Source: Candidatus Omnitrophota bacterium (GTDB lineage: Bacteria; Omnitrophota; Gorgyraeia; Gygaellales; Profunditerraquicolaceae). Taken from it: a stretch of 15,135 bases of DNA. The stretch lies in assembly GCA_030691585.1 (NCBI GenBank), contig JAUYEC010000043.1, forward strand, positions 1 through 15,135, written 5' to 3'. The notes under the pieces were generated by a model that saw only the letters and a program-made list of their open reading frames with translations, was not told the DNA's origin and made no database searches. The position numbers were made by a program, and so were the translations under genes. Positions 1-7,937 of this stretch are shown piece by piece (position 1 is the first letter of the stretch; every line of letters begins with the position of its first letter).

Positions 1-2997
1 GGTATTGATGTCTCAAAGATAATTTTTCGGTTCCGAAGGCTTGACGTTGGGCATCTGCGCATCCTTTCGGCTGGCCGTCTTGTCGAGAAAAAGGGTTTTG
101 AGGATGCGATATTTTTTCTCTCGGAACTTTACAAAATTATGCCTTCGGCCCGGATGACCATCATCGGTGAAGGGCCCGAACAGGAAAAGCTCAAGTTATT
201 GATCAGCCGGATGGGCTTGAAGAATAATGTTATCGTGCGTGGCGTCATGCCTCACGCGAGTTTCATAAAAGAATTATACAAACATACAGTTTTTTTCCTG
301 GCTTCCAAAACCGCGCGGGACGGAGACAGGGAGGGGATACCAAATGTTTTAAAGGAAGCAATGTGTTCAGGTATGCCGGTTATATCAACCCGCCACAGCG
401 GCATCCCGGAATTAATACATGACGGGTTATCGGGAGTCCTGGTCGATGAAAATTCACCTGTTCAGGCTGTGGCGGCGGTGGAAAGGTTGATAGCGGATGA
501 ATCCGGGACCCGGGAGATGTGCCTGCGGGCGCATTATTCCGTCAGGGAGCATTTTGATGCGGAAAAAACAGCCGCGCAGACAGAATCTGTCTATGGCCGG
601 ATCCTGGCGCCGAAACACGTGCGCGCGATTGCCCAGATGCTGGATGGAAGGCGCCCGCTCCAGTTCAGGGCTGATCTGCATTTGACAAGCGGCTGCAATA
701 GCCATTGCCTTGTGTGCGATAACTGGAAGAATCCGCGCCAAAGCAGTTTTTCTACTGTCCAGGCTCTGGATATGCTTAAGGACCTCAAGGAATTCGGCGC
801 CAATCATGTCCGATTCCATGGGCAGGAGCCGACACTCCGGCCGGACCTGCCGGTCCTGGTAAAAGCCGCAAAAGATCTCGGATTGCGGGTAGGATTAAAA
901 ACCAACGCTCTCTGGGGCGATGGCTTGCTTGAGACGGACGATCTTTTCGAACATGTGGATGATTTTTATCTATCAATAGATTCTGCTGATAGTAAAATCC
1001 ATAACTACCTGCGCGGAGACAATACCTCTTTTAACAGAAATATCGATCTTGCCCGTAAGATACGGCAAAAGGCCCCGGTTCAAACCAGGTTTTATATTAA
1101 CGCGGTTGTGGTGCGGCAAAATTATCGGAATCTTGAACGCCTGGTCGATCTGGCAGCTATTCTTAAGGCCGATAAACTCTCTTTCGTGCATATCAGCTCA
1201 AACAACAAGAATGATATTGAGATCTTTAAGCTGCGCGAAAAGGATTGGAGGGATCTGTATTTTCGTGTTTGGCCGCGCGTGCTTAATAAAAGCGCGCGCT
1301 TAGGGGTGCCGGTTTCCGTTCACCCTACTTTCTTTTCTCTGATCAATAAGAGCCCTGAGGAGCAGATAGCTCTTTTGAGGTCAAATCGCGGCGATTTCGA
1401 CCGCGAAATAAAATTTTTCTCTGAAGGTCATTATGGCCGGGAGTTTTATGACCGAGCCGTTTGCCGGGGGGTGCTGGATCATGTGACGATTGATTGGCAG
1501 GGCCGCGTTTTTGCCTGTTGTGCCATGCCCCGCTCCGATAAAACCGCGGTCGGCAGGATATCGGCAAAGAAGCGATTTACGCGACTGTGGAATGACAAAA
1601 AATATCTGGATTACCGGAATAAAGCCCTGAACGGACAATGCCGGTACAGGCAGGATTGCAGCCGGAATTTTAAGCAGGCATTGGAAATCCACGAATTTTT
1701 AACATCCACTACCGATTACCTACGGCCCCAACCGCAGGGACCGGATAACCATTTAAAATACAGCGGCAAATTGTCCGATTATAAACGCGAAATGATGGTT
1801 AACTATGCCTATATCCAGGCGCCTTTTTATCGGAATAAATGGTTGAACGCAGGTTTGGATATCATGAAGGGAGTGCAATTCGGCTCTTTGCCGTTGTCTT
1901 CCAGACAGGAGCTCTCTTTGGCTTTCTCGCGGAAGGAATTCCCCTTTGCCCGGCAAGCGCGAAATTATGATATCTATCGCACTTCTTCATGCGGCAGTGG
2001 CGCATTTTTATATGCCAGGCCAAGGATTTTATCGCGTTACCCGAGGATGATGGCCAGTTTTCTTGCCACGGGAAAGTGGAAGCTTAACGCGCCCTGGATA
2101 AAATTGACCTCACCTAATTGCTTAGAAACGGCCAATGCGCTTTTTTCTGACGCGCAGGAATCACGTTCTGATCCGCGCCCCAACGCCAGAGAAGAAGTTG
2201 TGATACCGGCAAACGAAAATTATCTTGAAGCCGGTTCAGGAGAGATCAAGGATCTGTATAAGATTATTACCGGCTCAAGGGCGTCTTTGATCCACGCAAA
2301 TCCTACTTATCTTAAACTGCTGCTTTACCGTTTCCATTATGACGGGCTCAGGTTTGAACGCAGTTTTGCGGTCCATTCAACATACGAGCTTTTGCTTCCG
2401 AGCACGGCAAAAATCATCAAGAAGTATCTTGCCTGCGATATTTTTGATCAGTATGGATGCTCTGAGGTTGGGCCGGTAAGTTTTACCTGTGCTTCCGGCG
2501 GACGGCATGTTTTCGCAGGATCCATTTATGCCGAGGTCGCCCCGGATAGCCGTTATGGCAGGCAAGACATTGGCCGGGTGCTCTTGACGGACCTGGAGAA
2601 TACCGCCATGCCGTTTATAAGATATTTTAACGGAGATATCGCCTATATCGGCAGCGGAACCTGTTGTCCTTGCGGCCGGCCCCATCCGATCATGGGCAGG
2701 ATCGCAGGCAGGGAGGAAGAGATCGTTTACTCCGGGCGTAAGGCCGTTCTTACGCTTGAATGGGACCGCTTATTCTGCAGCCTGGAAAATATTCTTTTGT
2801 ATCAAATTGAGCATCAGCAAGACCGGATCATTGTCCGGATACTGCCGGAAAATAAAAAGAAGGCAGTCGCAAAGAAATCTATCTGTCTGGGGATCAAGGA
2901 AATACTCAAAAACGCACAGATCCCCGTTGAAATAGAATTGGTGGATAAAATTCTACCGCGAAGAAGAGGAAAATACAGGACGGTCATTGTTGAATAA
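1..2997 (+). CDS. GT4 glycosyltransferase - radical SAM/SPASM - PaaK/CapK-like ligase triple fusion (5' partial)
   Basis: The frame is open from base 1, so the true start lies off the left edge; 998 residues are visible (numbered from base 1). Residues 1-205 are the C-terminal half of a GT4 (GT-B fold) glycosyltransferase: a GRLVEKKGFEDAI strand, IIGEGPE, and the sugar-nucleotide-binding E-x7-E pair at E111 and E119. Residues 220-430 are a radical SAM domain with C232-x3-C236-x2-C239 for the SAM-bound 4Fe-4S cluster. A SPASM-like cysteine set follows (C488, C506, C507, C547, C553). Residues 580-998 match phenylacetate-CoA ligase/CapK adenylate-forming enzymes: a P-loop-like SSCGSG near 662, YGCSE at 818-822, RYFNGD at 874-879, CPCGRPHP near 889, and a C-terminal GK (K991) where PaaK enzymes carry the catalytic lysine. 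The radical SAM GGEP motif reads GQEP (274-277). Domain calls are firm; substrates are unknown. Likely cytoplasmic. The next gene starts 3 nt after the stop. Confidence 0.9.
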   Translation, partial: GIDVSKIIFRFRRLDVGHLRILSAGRLVEKKGFEDAIFFLSELYKIMPSARMTIIGEGPEQEKLKLLISRMGLKNNVIVRGVMPHASFIKELYKHTVFFLASKTARDGDREGIPNVLKEAMCSGMPVISTRHSGIPELIHDGLSGVLVDENSPVQAVAAVERLIADESGTREMCLRAHYSVREHFDAEKTAAQTESVYGRILAPKHVRAIAQMLDGRRPLQFRADLHLTSGCNSHCLVCDNWKNPRQSSFSTVQALDMLKDLKEFGANHVRFHGQEPTLRPDLPVLVKAAKDLGLRVGLKTNALWGDGLLETDDLFEHVDDFYLSIDSADSKIHNYLRGDNTSFNRNIDLARKIRQKAPVQTRFYINAVVVRQNYRNLERLVDLAAILKADKLSFVHISSNNKNDIEIFKLREKDWRDLYFRVWPRVLNKSARLGVPVSVHPTFFSLINKSPEEQIALLRSNRGDFDREIKFFSEGHYGREFYDRAVCRGVLDHVTIDWQGRVFACCAMPRSDKTAVGRISAKKRFTRLWNDKKYLDYRNKALNGQCRYRQDCSRNFKQALEIHEFLTSTTDYLRPQPQGPDNHLKYSGKLSDYKREMMVNYAYIQAPFYRNKWLNAGLDIMKGVQFGSLPLSSRQELSLAFSRKEFPFARQARNYDIYRTSSCGSGAFLYARPRILSRYPRMMASFLATGKWKLNAPWIKLTSPNCLETANALFSDAQESRSDPRPNAREEVVIPANENYLEAGSGEIKDLYKIITGSRASLIHANPTYLKLLLYRFHYDGLRFERSFAVHSTYELLLPSTAKIIKKYLACDIFDQYGCSEVGPVSFTCASGGRHVFAGSIYAEVAPDSRYGRQDIGRVLLTDLENTAMPFIRYFNGDIAYIGSGTCCPCGRPHPIMGRIAGREEEIVYSGRKAVLTLEWDRLFCSLENILLYQIEHQQDRIIVRILPENKKKAVAKKSICLGIKEILKNAQIPVEIELVDKILPRRRGKYRTVIVE

Positions 2998-3000
2998 TTT

Positions 3001-5115
3001 ATGAGCGGAGCCCTTTTTTATTACCATCATTTTGGCGGTTTGGGCCATGGTTCAAGGATACGCGCCCTGTGCCGGGCCTTGAAGCAGGAATTTCCAGTTT
3101 ATCGTTTGTATGTTATTAATAGCGGAAAGCCCCAGCCTGAATTAGGGATAAACAGATACGCAAAGGTTTTTAATCTTCCGCCTTTTACCGCGCGGTCGGG
3201 ATTATTCCGGGGGTTGCACGCCGAAAGCGGCGTGTTGCCCACGTTTCATAGGCGCCGGGCTTTGTTGGGGCGTATACTCAAGGCCTGCGCACCCGAGCTG
3301 GTTATTATAGAACATTTTCCATTCGGACGTAATGCCCTGGAAGAAGAGATTATTTTTTTACTCAAAGAGCTGCGTATGGCCCGTATTCCCGCGTATGCAG
3401 CCGTCCGTGACATTGTCTGCCGGGACGTTTCAAGCCGGGAGCTCAAGAAGCGCCTGTTCTGGTTTAAAGCTTTTTTTTGCCACGCCGATAAAAAAATGGG
3501 CTTCATACATCCTTTCGGGCATCTTGCGGAACTTGAGCGGAAAATAATTCTGACCGGGCGGGTTATGGATGTCCAAAGGCCGGATACCGCTTCGGAAAAA
3601 AGGCGCCTTGGGATCATTAAAAGAAATGTAAAGAATATTATAGTCAGCACGGGAGGGGGGATTGACGGTTCAGAGATCATCCGTAAGGCGATCGAAGCAA
3701 AGGCGTTGGTCGATGAACATACCCGCACGGCGATGCTGGCAGTGACCGGTCCGTCTTGCGACGGTGATATATACAGAAATTTGGCGGACCTTGCCGGGCG
3801 CAACAATGGGGTTATGCTTGAGCGGTATCTTGCGGATCTTCCGCGGTATATACGCGCCGCGGATTTGTATATAACCATGGCCGGATACAACTCCGTAAAT
3901 AATGCTTTATGGTCTAAAACAAATACGCTTTTTTTTCCACGACGGACCGACCGTGAGCAAGTAAAGAGATGCTCTTTTTATAAGAATGCCGGCAGGATAC
4001 TGGATTACAGAAGCGTTTCTTCCCGGGAGTTATCCGGTAAAATGCTGGAACTTCTGCGCGCGCCAAATAAGGCCCGATACGAGTGCGATCTTGAAGGCGC
4101 GCAAAAAACCGCGCGTATTATCAATTCCATTATCAATCTTAAAACATTAAAGGTCCGCCTTACGACAAAGTGCAATTGTCGTTGTGACATGTGCGGCTGG
4201 AGGGCAAAAAAAGAAGAATTGGATTTCAAGGCCGTAATAAAGATAATCGATGATAGCGCTCGCCTTAACATTTCCGTTTTGAATTTTACGGGAGGCGAGC
4301 CGACGCTGTACAGGCGGTTCAGGGACGTGCTTGCGTATGCCAAAAGAAGGGATTTAAATCTGTCGCTTTCGACAAATGGTATTGTGCCTTCGGGTATGCT
4401 GCCGGTCATTAAAGAGTACTTTGATTTTATTGATGTTTCTCTGGATTCTTCGCGGCCGGAAGTCAATGACCGCATACGAGGCAGAAATGGCGCTTTTAAA
4501 CGCAGCCTTGAGTTTATCCGTGCCGCGGGCCGTTTCGCCAGGCGCCTGCATATAAACGTCACTGTCCGCCCCGATAATGTCGGCGGGCTGAATAAAATGG
4601 TTGTTCTTTTGGCGGGCAGCGCGGATTCAATTTCATTCACTCTTATGGATATAACTTATATAAGCGGGCGGCAAAGATGTTTAAATGCCGAGGAGCGCTC
4701 CATTTTTTACCTGGAAGAAGTGCCCAGGATCTTGTTGCAGGCGCATAAGCACGGCCTGGCCGTTAAAATCGTTCCTTTTTTTAATGCGCTTGAGAATAAA
4801 TCTTATACCGCGGCTGCCGAAGAGCTGTTATCCGGCAGGGCCCGTTATCAGATAAAAATCCGTCATCTTTTTACCCTGCCGCGGACAAAACAATGCCCTA
4901 GGGCCAGGAATGAACTTCGCGTAAATTCCGACGGCTCTGTCAGTCCATGTTGTTTCTTGGATGATCAGAAAGACCCGCTGGGGAATATCCATAATAGCGG
5001 CTTGATAGAAATATTGTCTTCTCGCAACTATGCCGATTTTGTCAAGCATGCGGCCCCGCATGCCGGCCTGTGCCGTTCTTTCTGCCGCAGCGGCTGGAGA
5101 TTCTATGAACACTGA
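3001..5115 (+). CDS. COG4671-like GT-B glycosyltransferase fused to radical SAM/SPASM domain
   Basis: 704 aa. Residues 1-375 are a MurG/GT28-like GT-B glycosyltransferase of the COG4671 type: an N-terminal LGH (14-16) with R19, a middle motif HFPFGR, a glycine-rich VSTGGG near 217, and the donor-site AGYNS at 294-298. The separate gene at 7938 is its paralogue, with LGH and R19 at identical positions. Residues 385-600 are a radical SAM domain: C391-x3-C395-x2-C398, with an extra C393 giving CNCRCDMC, then TGGEPTL and a typical STNG strand. The tail has SPASM-type cysteines (C632, C650, C651, C691, C695) around the usual NSDGSVSPCC. No good Shine-Dalgarno is visible before the ATG, and with the upstream stop only 3 nt away it is probably translated by coupling. 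The fusion suggests that sugar transfer and radical modification act on the same intermediate (inference). Substrate unknown. Confidence 0.88.
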   Translation: MSGALFYYHHFGGLGHGSRIRALCRALKQEFPVYRLYVINSGKPQPELGINRYAKVFNLPPFTARSGLFRGLHAESGVLPTFHRRRALLGRILKACAPELVIIEHFPFGRNALEEEIIFLLKELRMARIPAYAAVRDIVCRDVSSRELKKRLFWFKAFFCHADKKMGFIHPFGHLAELERKIILTGRVMDVQRPDTASEKRRLGIIKRNVKNIIVSTGGGIDGSEIIRKAIEAKALVDEHTRTAMLAVTGPSCDGDIYRNLADLAGRNNGVMLERYLADLPRYIRAADLYITMAGYNSVNNALWSKTNTLFFPRRTDREQVKRCSFYKNAGRILDYRSVSSRELSGKMLELLRAPNKARYECDLEGAQKTARIINSIINLKTLKVRLTTKCNCRCDMCGWRAKKEELDFKAVIKIIDDSARLNISVLNFTGGEPTLYRRFRDVLAYAKRRDLNLSLSTNGIVPSGMLPVIKEYFDFIDVSLDSSRPEVNDRIRGRNGAFKRSLEFIRAAGRFARRLHINVTVRPDNVGGLNKMVVLLAGSADSISFTLMDITYISGRQRCLNAEERSIFYLEEVPRILLQAHKHGLAVKIVPFFNALENKSYTAAAEELLSGRARYQIKIRHLFTLPRTKQCPRARNELRVNSDGSVSPCCFLDDQKDPLGNIHNSGLIEILSSRNYADFVKHAAPHAGLCRSFCRSGWRFYEH
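5096..5100 (+). promoter_or_regulatory. Shine-Dalgarno fixing the start at 5105
   Basis: GGAGA lies 4 nt before ATG 5105, inside the 3' end of the upstream gene. It supports this ATG over the earlier in-frame ATG at 5030. Confidence 0.65.
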
Positions 5116-7000
5116 TTTCATCAGATCCGTTAATTGGCTGATCACCGACCGGTGTAACTCATTCTGCGGGCATTGCGATATCTGGCAGTCGAGGTCCGAG
5201 CGTTCGGTGACCGGGCCTCAGGCGCGCGCGTTCCTGGCAGACCCGCTTATTCAAAGAAGCTATGATTTTTATGGCGATGATTTTGACATTGCTGTCGGCG
5301 GAGGCGAGCCGTTTACCTCCGCGCATCTGGATGAGGTCGTCCAGGCTATCCAAGAACTGACGCCGGGGGCCCTCAAAACGATCTCTACCAACGGTCTTTT
5401 AACAAACGAGATAATCTTCTTTCTTAAAAAGTACAATCACCTTGTTTTTAAGCTTAATATAAGCGTAGACGGCCTTAAGAAAACCCATGACGCGATCAGA
5501 GGCAAGAGAGGCTTCTTTGAGCAGACGCTCGGGACAGTGCTGAAGGTCAGGAAATTTTTTCCGCAGCGCCGGATCGAACTTAAATTCACGCTTATTCCGG
5601 AAAATTACGATGAGATTTATCCTGTGTACCGCCTGGCCAGGCGTATGGGCTGCGGATTTGTTTTTAAACCGGCAGAAAATATCCGATCTTACACCAATAG
5701 GAGAAAAAGCGTCTGTCTTGATTTTTCGTGCGCTCAGAAATGCGTGATCCGCAATCAGGCATTTCTGATCGCGGATGAATTTTACAGAAACGGCGATTTT
5801 AAAAAAGCCCGGTTTTTACAAGACATCCCGTTTTACCTGTTTTACCCGCAACCTGCCAAAGGGTGTTCTGTGCTTAAGGACGCGCTTACAATAAGGCCGG
5901 ACGGGGCCTGCTACAGCTGCTTGAAAGGCCGCCGTTTGGGTAGTCTCACGTGGGAATCGGCGGGGTCAGTTTGGCTTAAGAAGGAGAGGGCCATAAAATC
6001 CGGGTGCCCGGGCTGCATGCTTATGTGCGGGAGTTTCAAGGGTTATTCCGACGAGCCTTTTAAGAAACATGTGGCAAATATTGAAACAACGCTTCGATGT
6101 AATTGTGACTGCGGCATGTGCACGCAGGCGGCGATACGGAATACTTTGGTCGATATGACTATTGACAGATTCGCGTCCTTGATCGAAAATAACAGCGCCC
6201 TCGGACATGTGTCTTTTGTCGGCGGAGAGCCTTTTCTTAATAAGGATTTTTTTAAGATGATGCATCTCTGCGACAGGAAGAGGATCACTTACGAGATCAC
6301 GACGAACGGAACGATGTTGTCGCAAAGCGCCCTCGACAGGCTTAAGTCCTGCGCGGGAATAAAAAAGATAAATTTTTCCCTTGATGGGGCAGCCGCTGTC
6401 CATGACCGGATCCGCGGCCGGGGGGTGTTCAGAAAATGCTTTAAGGCCATGAAGGCATGCGATTCTTTTTTTAACGTGGGCGTAAATTCCGTTTTGAGAC
6501 ATGATAATATAGCCGGCCTGCCGGCCCTGTCCAGGTTGATATCCCGTCATGGCATAAAAGAACAGAAATTCATTTCGGCGGTCCATTTCAGTGATAAAGT
6601 TGTCCGGATGAGCAGGGAGGCCCTGCCTGGATTAAAAATCAGGGGTGAAGTATTCTCCTGTGCCTCGCGTATTGAGACGAAAGATCTCAGGAATTTTCTG
6701 AATTCGGTCATTGATATATCTAAAAGTTCGCCTCTGCTTAAGATCGGCTGGGAACCGTCCGCATCCCGGCCTGTGCCCGGAGAATCACGGCCCCTCCCGG
6801 TTCGTTGCCGTCAATTAGGGCAATATCGTTTTGATCCTTCGGGCCAAAGGATAATCTGCGAATTTTTCCGTAACCGCTACGACTTGGGCCTGGTCGCAAG
6901 AATCATTCAAAGGGACCTGCCGATCTGCCGCGCCTGTTGCAAAAACGATCTGAAAGGGAGCCCGCTAAAATGGGTAGAGCATGCCGCGACGCCAGATTAA
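5105..7000 (+). CDS. Tandem radical SAM protein with two complete domains
   Basis: 631 aa. I chose ATG 5105 because TGGAGA sits 4 nt upstream and the first radical SAM strand begins almost at once; an earlier in-frame ATG at 5030 would add 25 residues read from inside the upstream gene. Domain one: C17-x3-C21-x2-C24, GGGEPF, STNG, ending in SPASM-like cysteines C254, C269, C272, C301, C304, C308. Domain two: C332-x3-C336-x2-C339 (CNCDCGMC), VGGEPF, TTNG, DGAAAVHDRIRG, ending in C568, C585, C608, C611, C612. Both halves keep the SAM-cluster motif, the GGEP motif and C-terminal auxiliary-cluster cysteines, so neither looks degenerate. It overlaps the upstream gene by 11 nt and the next by 20 nt. 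The two sites may carry out successive steps or one may be structural; the reaction cannot be told from sequence. Confidence 0.88.
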   Translation: MNTDFIRSVNWLITDRCNSFCGHCDIWQSRSERSVTGPQARAFLADPLIQRSYDFYGDDFDIAVGGGEPFTSAHLDEVVQAIQELTPGALKTISTNGLLTNEIIFFLKKYNHLVFKLNISVDGLKKTHDAIRGKRGFFEQTLGTVLKVRKFFPQRRIELKFTLIPENYDEIYPVYRLARRMGCGFVFKPAENIRSYTNRRKSVCLDFSCAQKCVIRNQAFLIADEFYRNGDFKKARFLQDIPFYLFYPQPAKGCSVLKDALTIRPDGACYSCLKGRRLGSLTWESAGSVWLKKERAIKSGCPGCMLMCGSFKGYSDEPFKKHVANIETTLRCNCDCGMCTQAAIRNTLVDMTIDRFASLIENNSALGHVSFVGGEPFLNKDFFKMMHLCDRKRITYEITTNGTMLSQSALDRLKSCAGIKKINFSLDGAAAVHDRIRGRGVFRKCFKAMKACDSFFNVGVNSVLRHDNIAGLPALSRLISRHGIKEQKFISAVHFSDKVVRMSREALPGLKIRGEVFSCASRIETKDLRNFLNSVIDISKSSPLLKIGWEPSASRPVPGESRPLPVRCRQLGQYRFDPSGQRIICEFFRNRYDLGLVARIIQRDLPICRACCKNDLKGSPLKWVEHAATPD

Positions 7001-7898
7001 CGCGATAGATTTGATGATCGAGCCGACGAACCGGTGCCAGCTGCGATGTCCGACTTGTTTTTCGCATCAGGACGGCCGGCCTAAACGTGATATGTCTTTG
7101 CCGGAATTCAAACAGATAATTGATGACAATATCGAGCGGATCGGATCGATAAGCCTTTATAATTACGGTGAGCCCCTGTTGAATAAAAATATATATGGTA
7201 TGATACGCTATGCGAAAAGCAGGGGCGTTACGTTTGTCAAGCTGGCGACAAACGGCATCGAATTAAATCCCAAAAACTGCGGGAAGATCGTTATATCCGG
7301 GCTTGACCATCTCAGTGTTTCAATAGACGCAGTTACATCAAAGACTTATGACGTATTCCGCAGGAAAGGGGATTTTGAATCCGTCATCCGGAATATAAGG
7401 AATCTTGTTCTTTTGCGCAATTTGCGCGAAACCGGCATGAAGATAGAGCTTCAATTTATCATTATGAGGCATAATGAGCATGAAGTCTTGTCCGTTGAAA
7501 AACTCGCCCGCGGCCTAAAAGTTGATATCCTCAGGCTTAAGACCGCGCTTGTGAAGAAAAAAAGGTGGGGATGTTATCTGCCGGAAAACGCCAAATATAA
7601 CCGGTATACTTTAAAAAGCCAGGCCAGCTGCGATAAGCCTTTACATGAGCTGGTGATTAATTCCGACGGAACCGTGCTCCCTTGTTGTTACATCGTGGGA
7701 GATGATATAAAGCGTTTTTCTCTGGGGAACATTTTTGAGCATAGCCTAAAGGAAATTATACTTTCTCAGAAATACCGCCGATTTACTGATTCCGCAGTAT
7801 CGAACAGGCTTTTGTTGACGTGCTGCAAGAAATGCCGTGAACCGGGGACGGATATTGATTTTAAATACATCCGTTTAACAGGCGCGAAGATTATGTAG
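6981..7898 (+). CDS. Radical SAM/SPASM protein, single domain
   Basis: 305 aa. The N-terminal radical SAM core carries C19-x3-C23-x2-C26 (CQLRCPTC), then YGEPLL as the GGEP-type SAM-binding motif, a LATNG strand and SVSIDA. The C-terminus is a textbook SPASM region: C217, NSDGTVLPCC (C235, C236), SLGNIFEHSLKEI, and C281, C282, C285. Overall it resembles small stand-alone SPASM enzymes of the kind that oxidise or rearrange sugars, alcohols or peptides; no peptide substrate gene is seen nearby, so a sugar or lipid intermediate is likelier (inference). It starts 20 nt inside the previous gene, with only a weak GGTAGAG upstream. A 39-nt gap follows before the next gene. Confidence 0.88.
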   Translation: MPRRQINAIDLMIEPTNRCQLRCPTCFSHQDGRPKRDMSLPEFKQIIDDNIERIGSISLYNYGEPLLNKNIYGMIRYAKSRGVTFVKLATNGIELNPKNCGKIVISGLDHLSVSIDAVTSKTYDVFRRKGDFESVIRNIRNLVLLRNLRETGMKIELQFIIMRHNEHEVLSVEKLARGLKVDILRLKTALVKKKRWGCYLPENAKYNRYTLKSQASCDKPLHELVINSDGTVLPCCYIVGDDIKRFSLGNIFEHSLKEIILSQKYRRFTDSAVSNRLLLTCCKKCREPGTDIDFKYIRLTGAKIM

Positions 7899-7937
7899 AA
7901 GCCGCTCTGTGGATTATGGGCCCAATTAATTAACTGG

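Noticed and set aside
3246..3890. 214-codon open frame on the - strand inside the GT-radical SAM fusion gene
   Set aside because: It lies wholly within a confidently recognised gene, its translation shows no family motif, and it has no ribosome-binding site of note; it is an antisense shadow.
4005..4640. 211-codon open frame on the - strand over the radical SAM motif region
   Set aside because: It runs antisense to the conserved CX3CX2C and GGEP coding sequence, and its low-complexity R/S/L-rich translation looks like a shadow.
5030..5104. N-terminal extension of the tandem radical SAM protein from ATG 5030
   Set aside because: It would be read out of frame within the upstream SPASM coding region and adds no domain; GGAGA with ATG 5105 is a better start.
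5966..6586. 206-codon open frame on the - strand in the tandem radical SAM gene
   Set aside because: It is antisense to the second radical SAM domain and has no recognisable domain.
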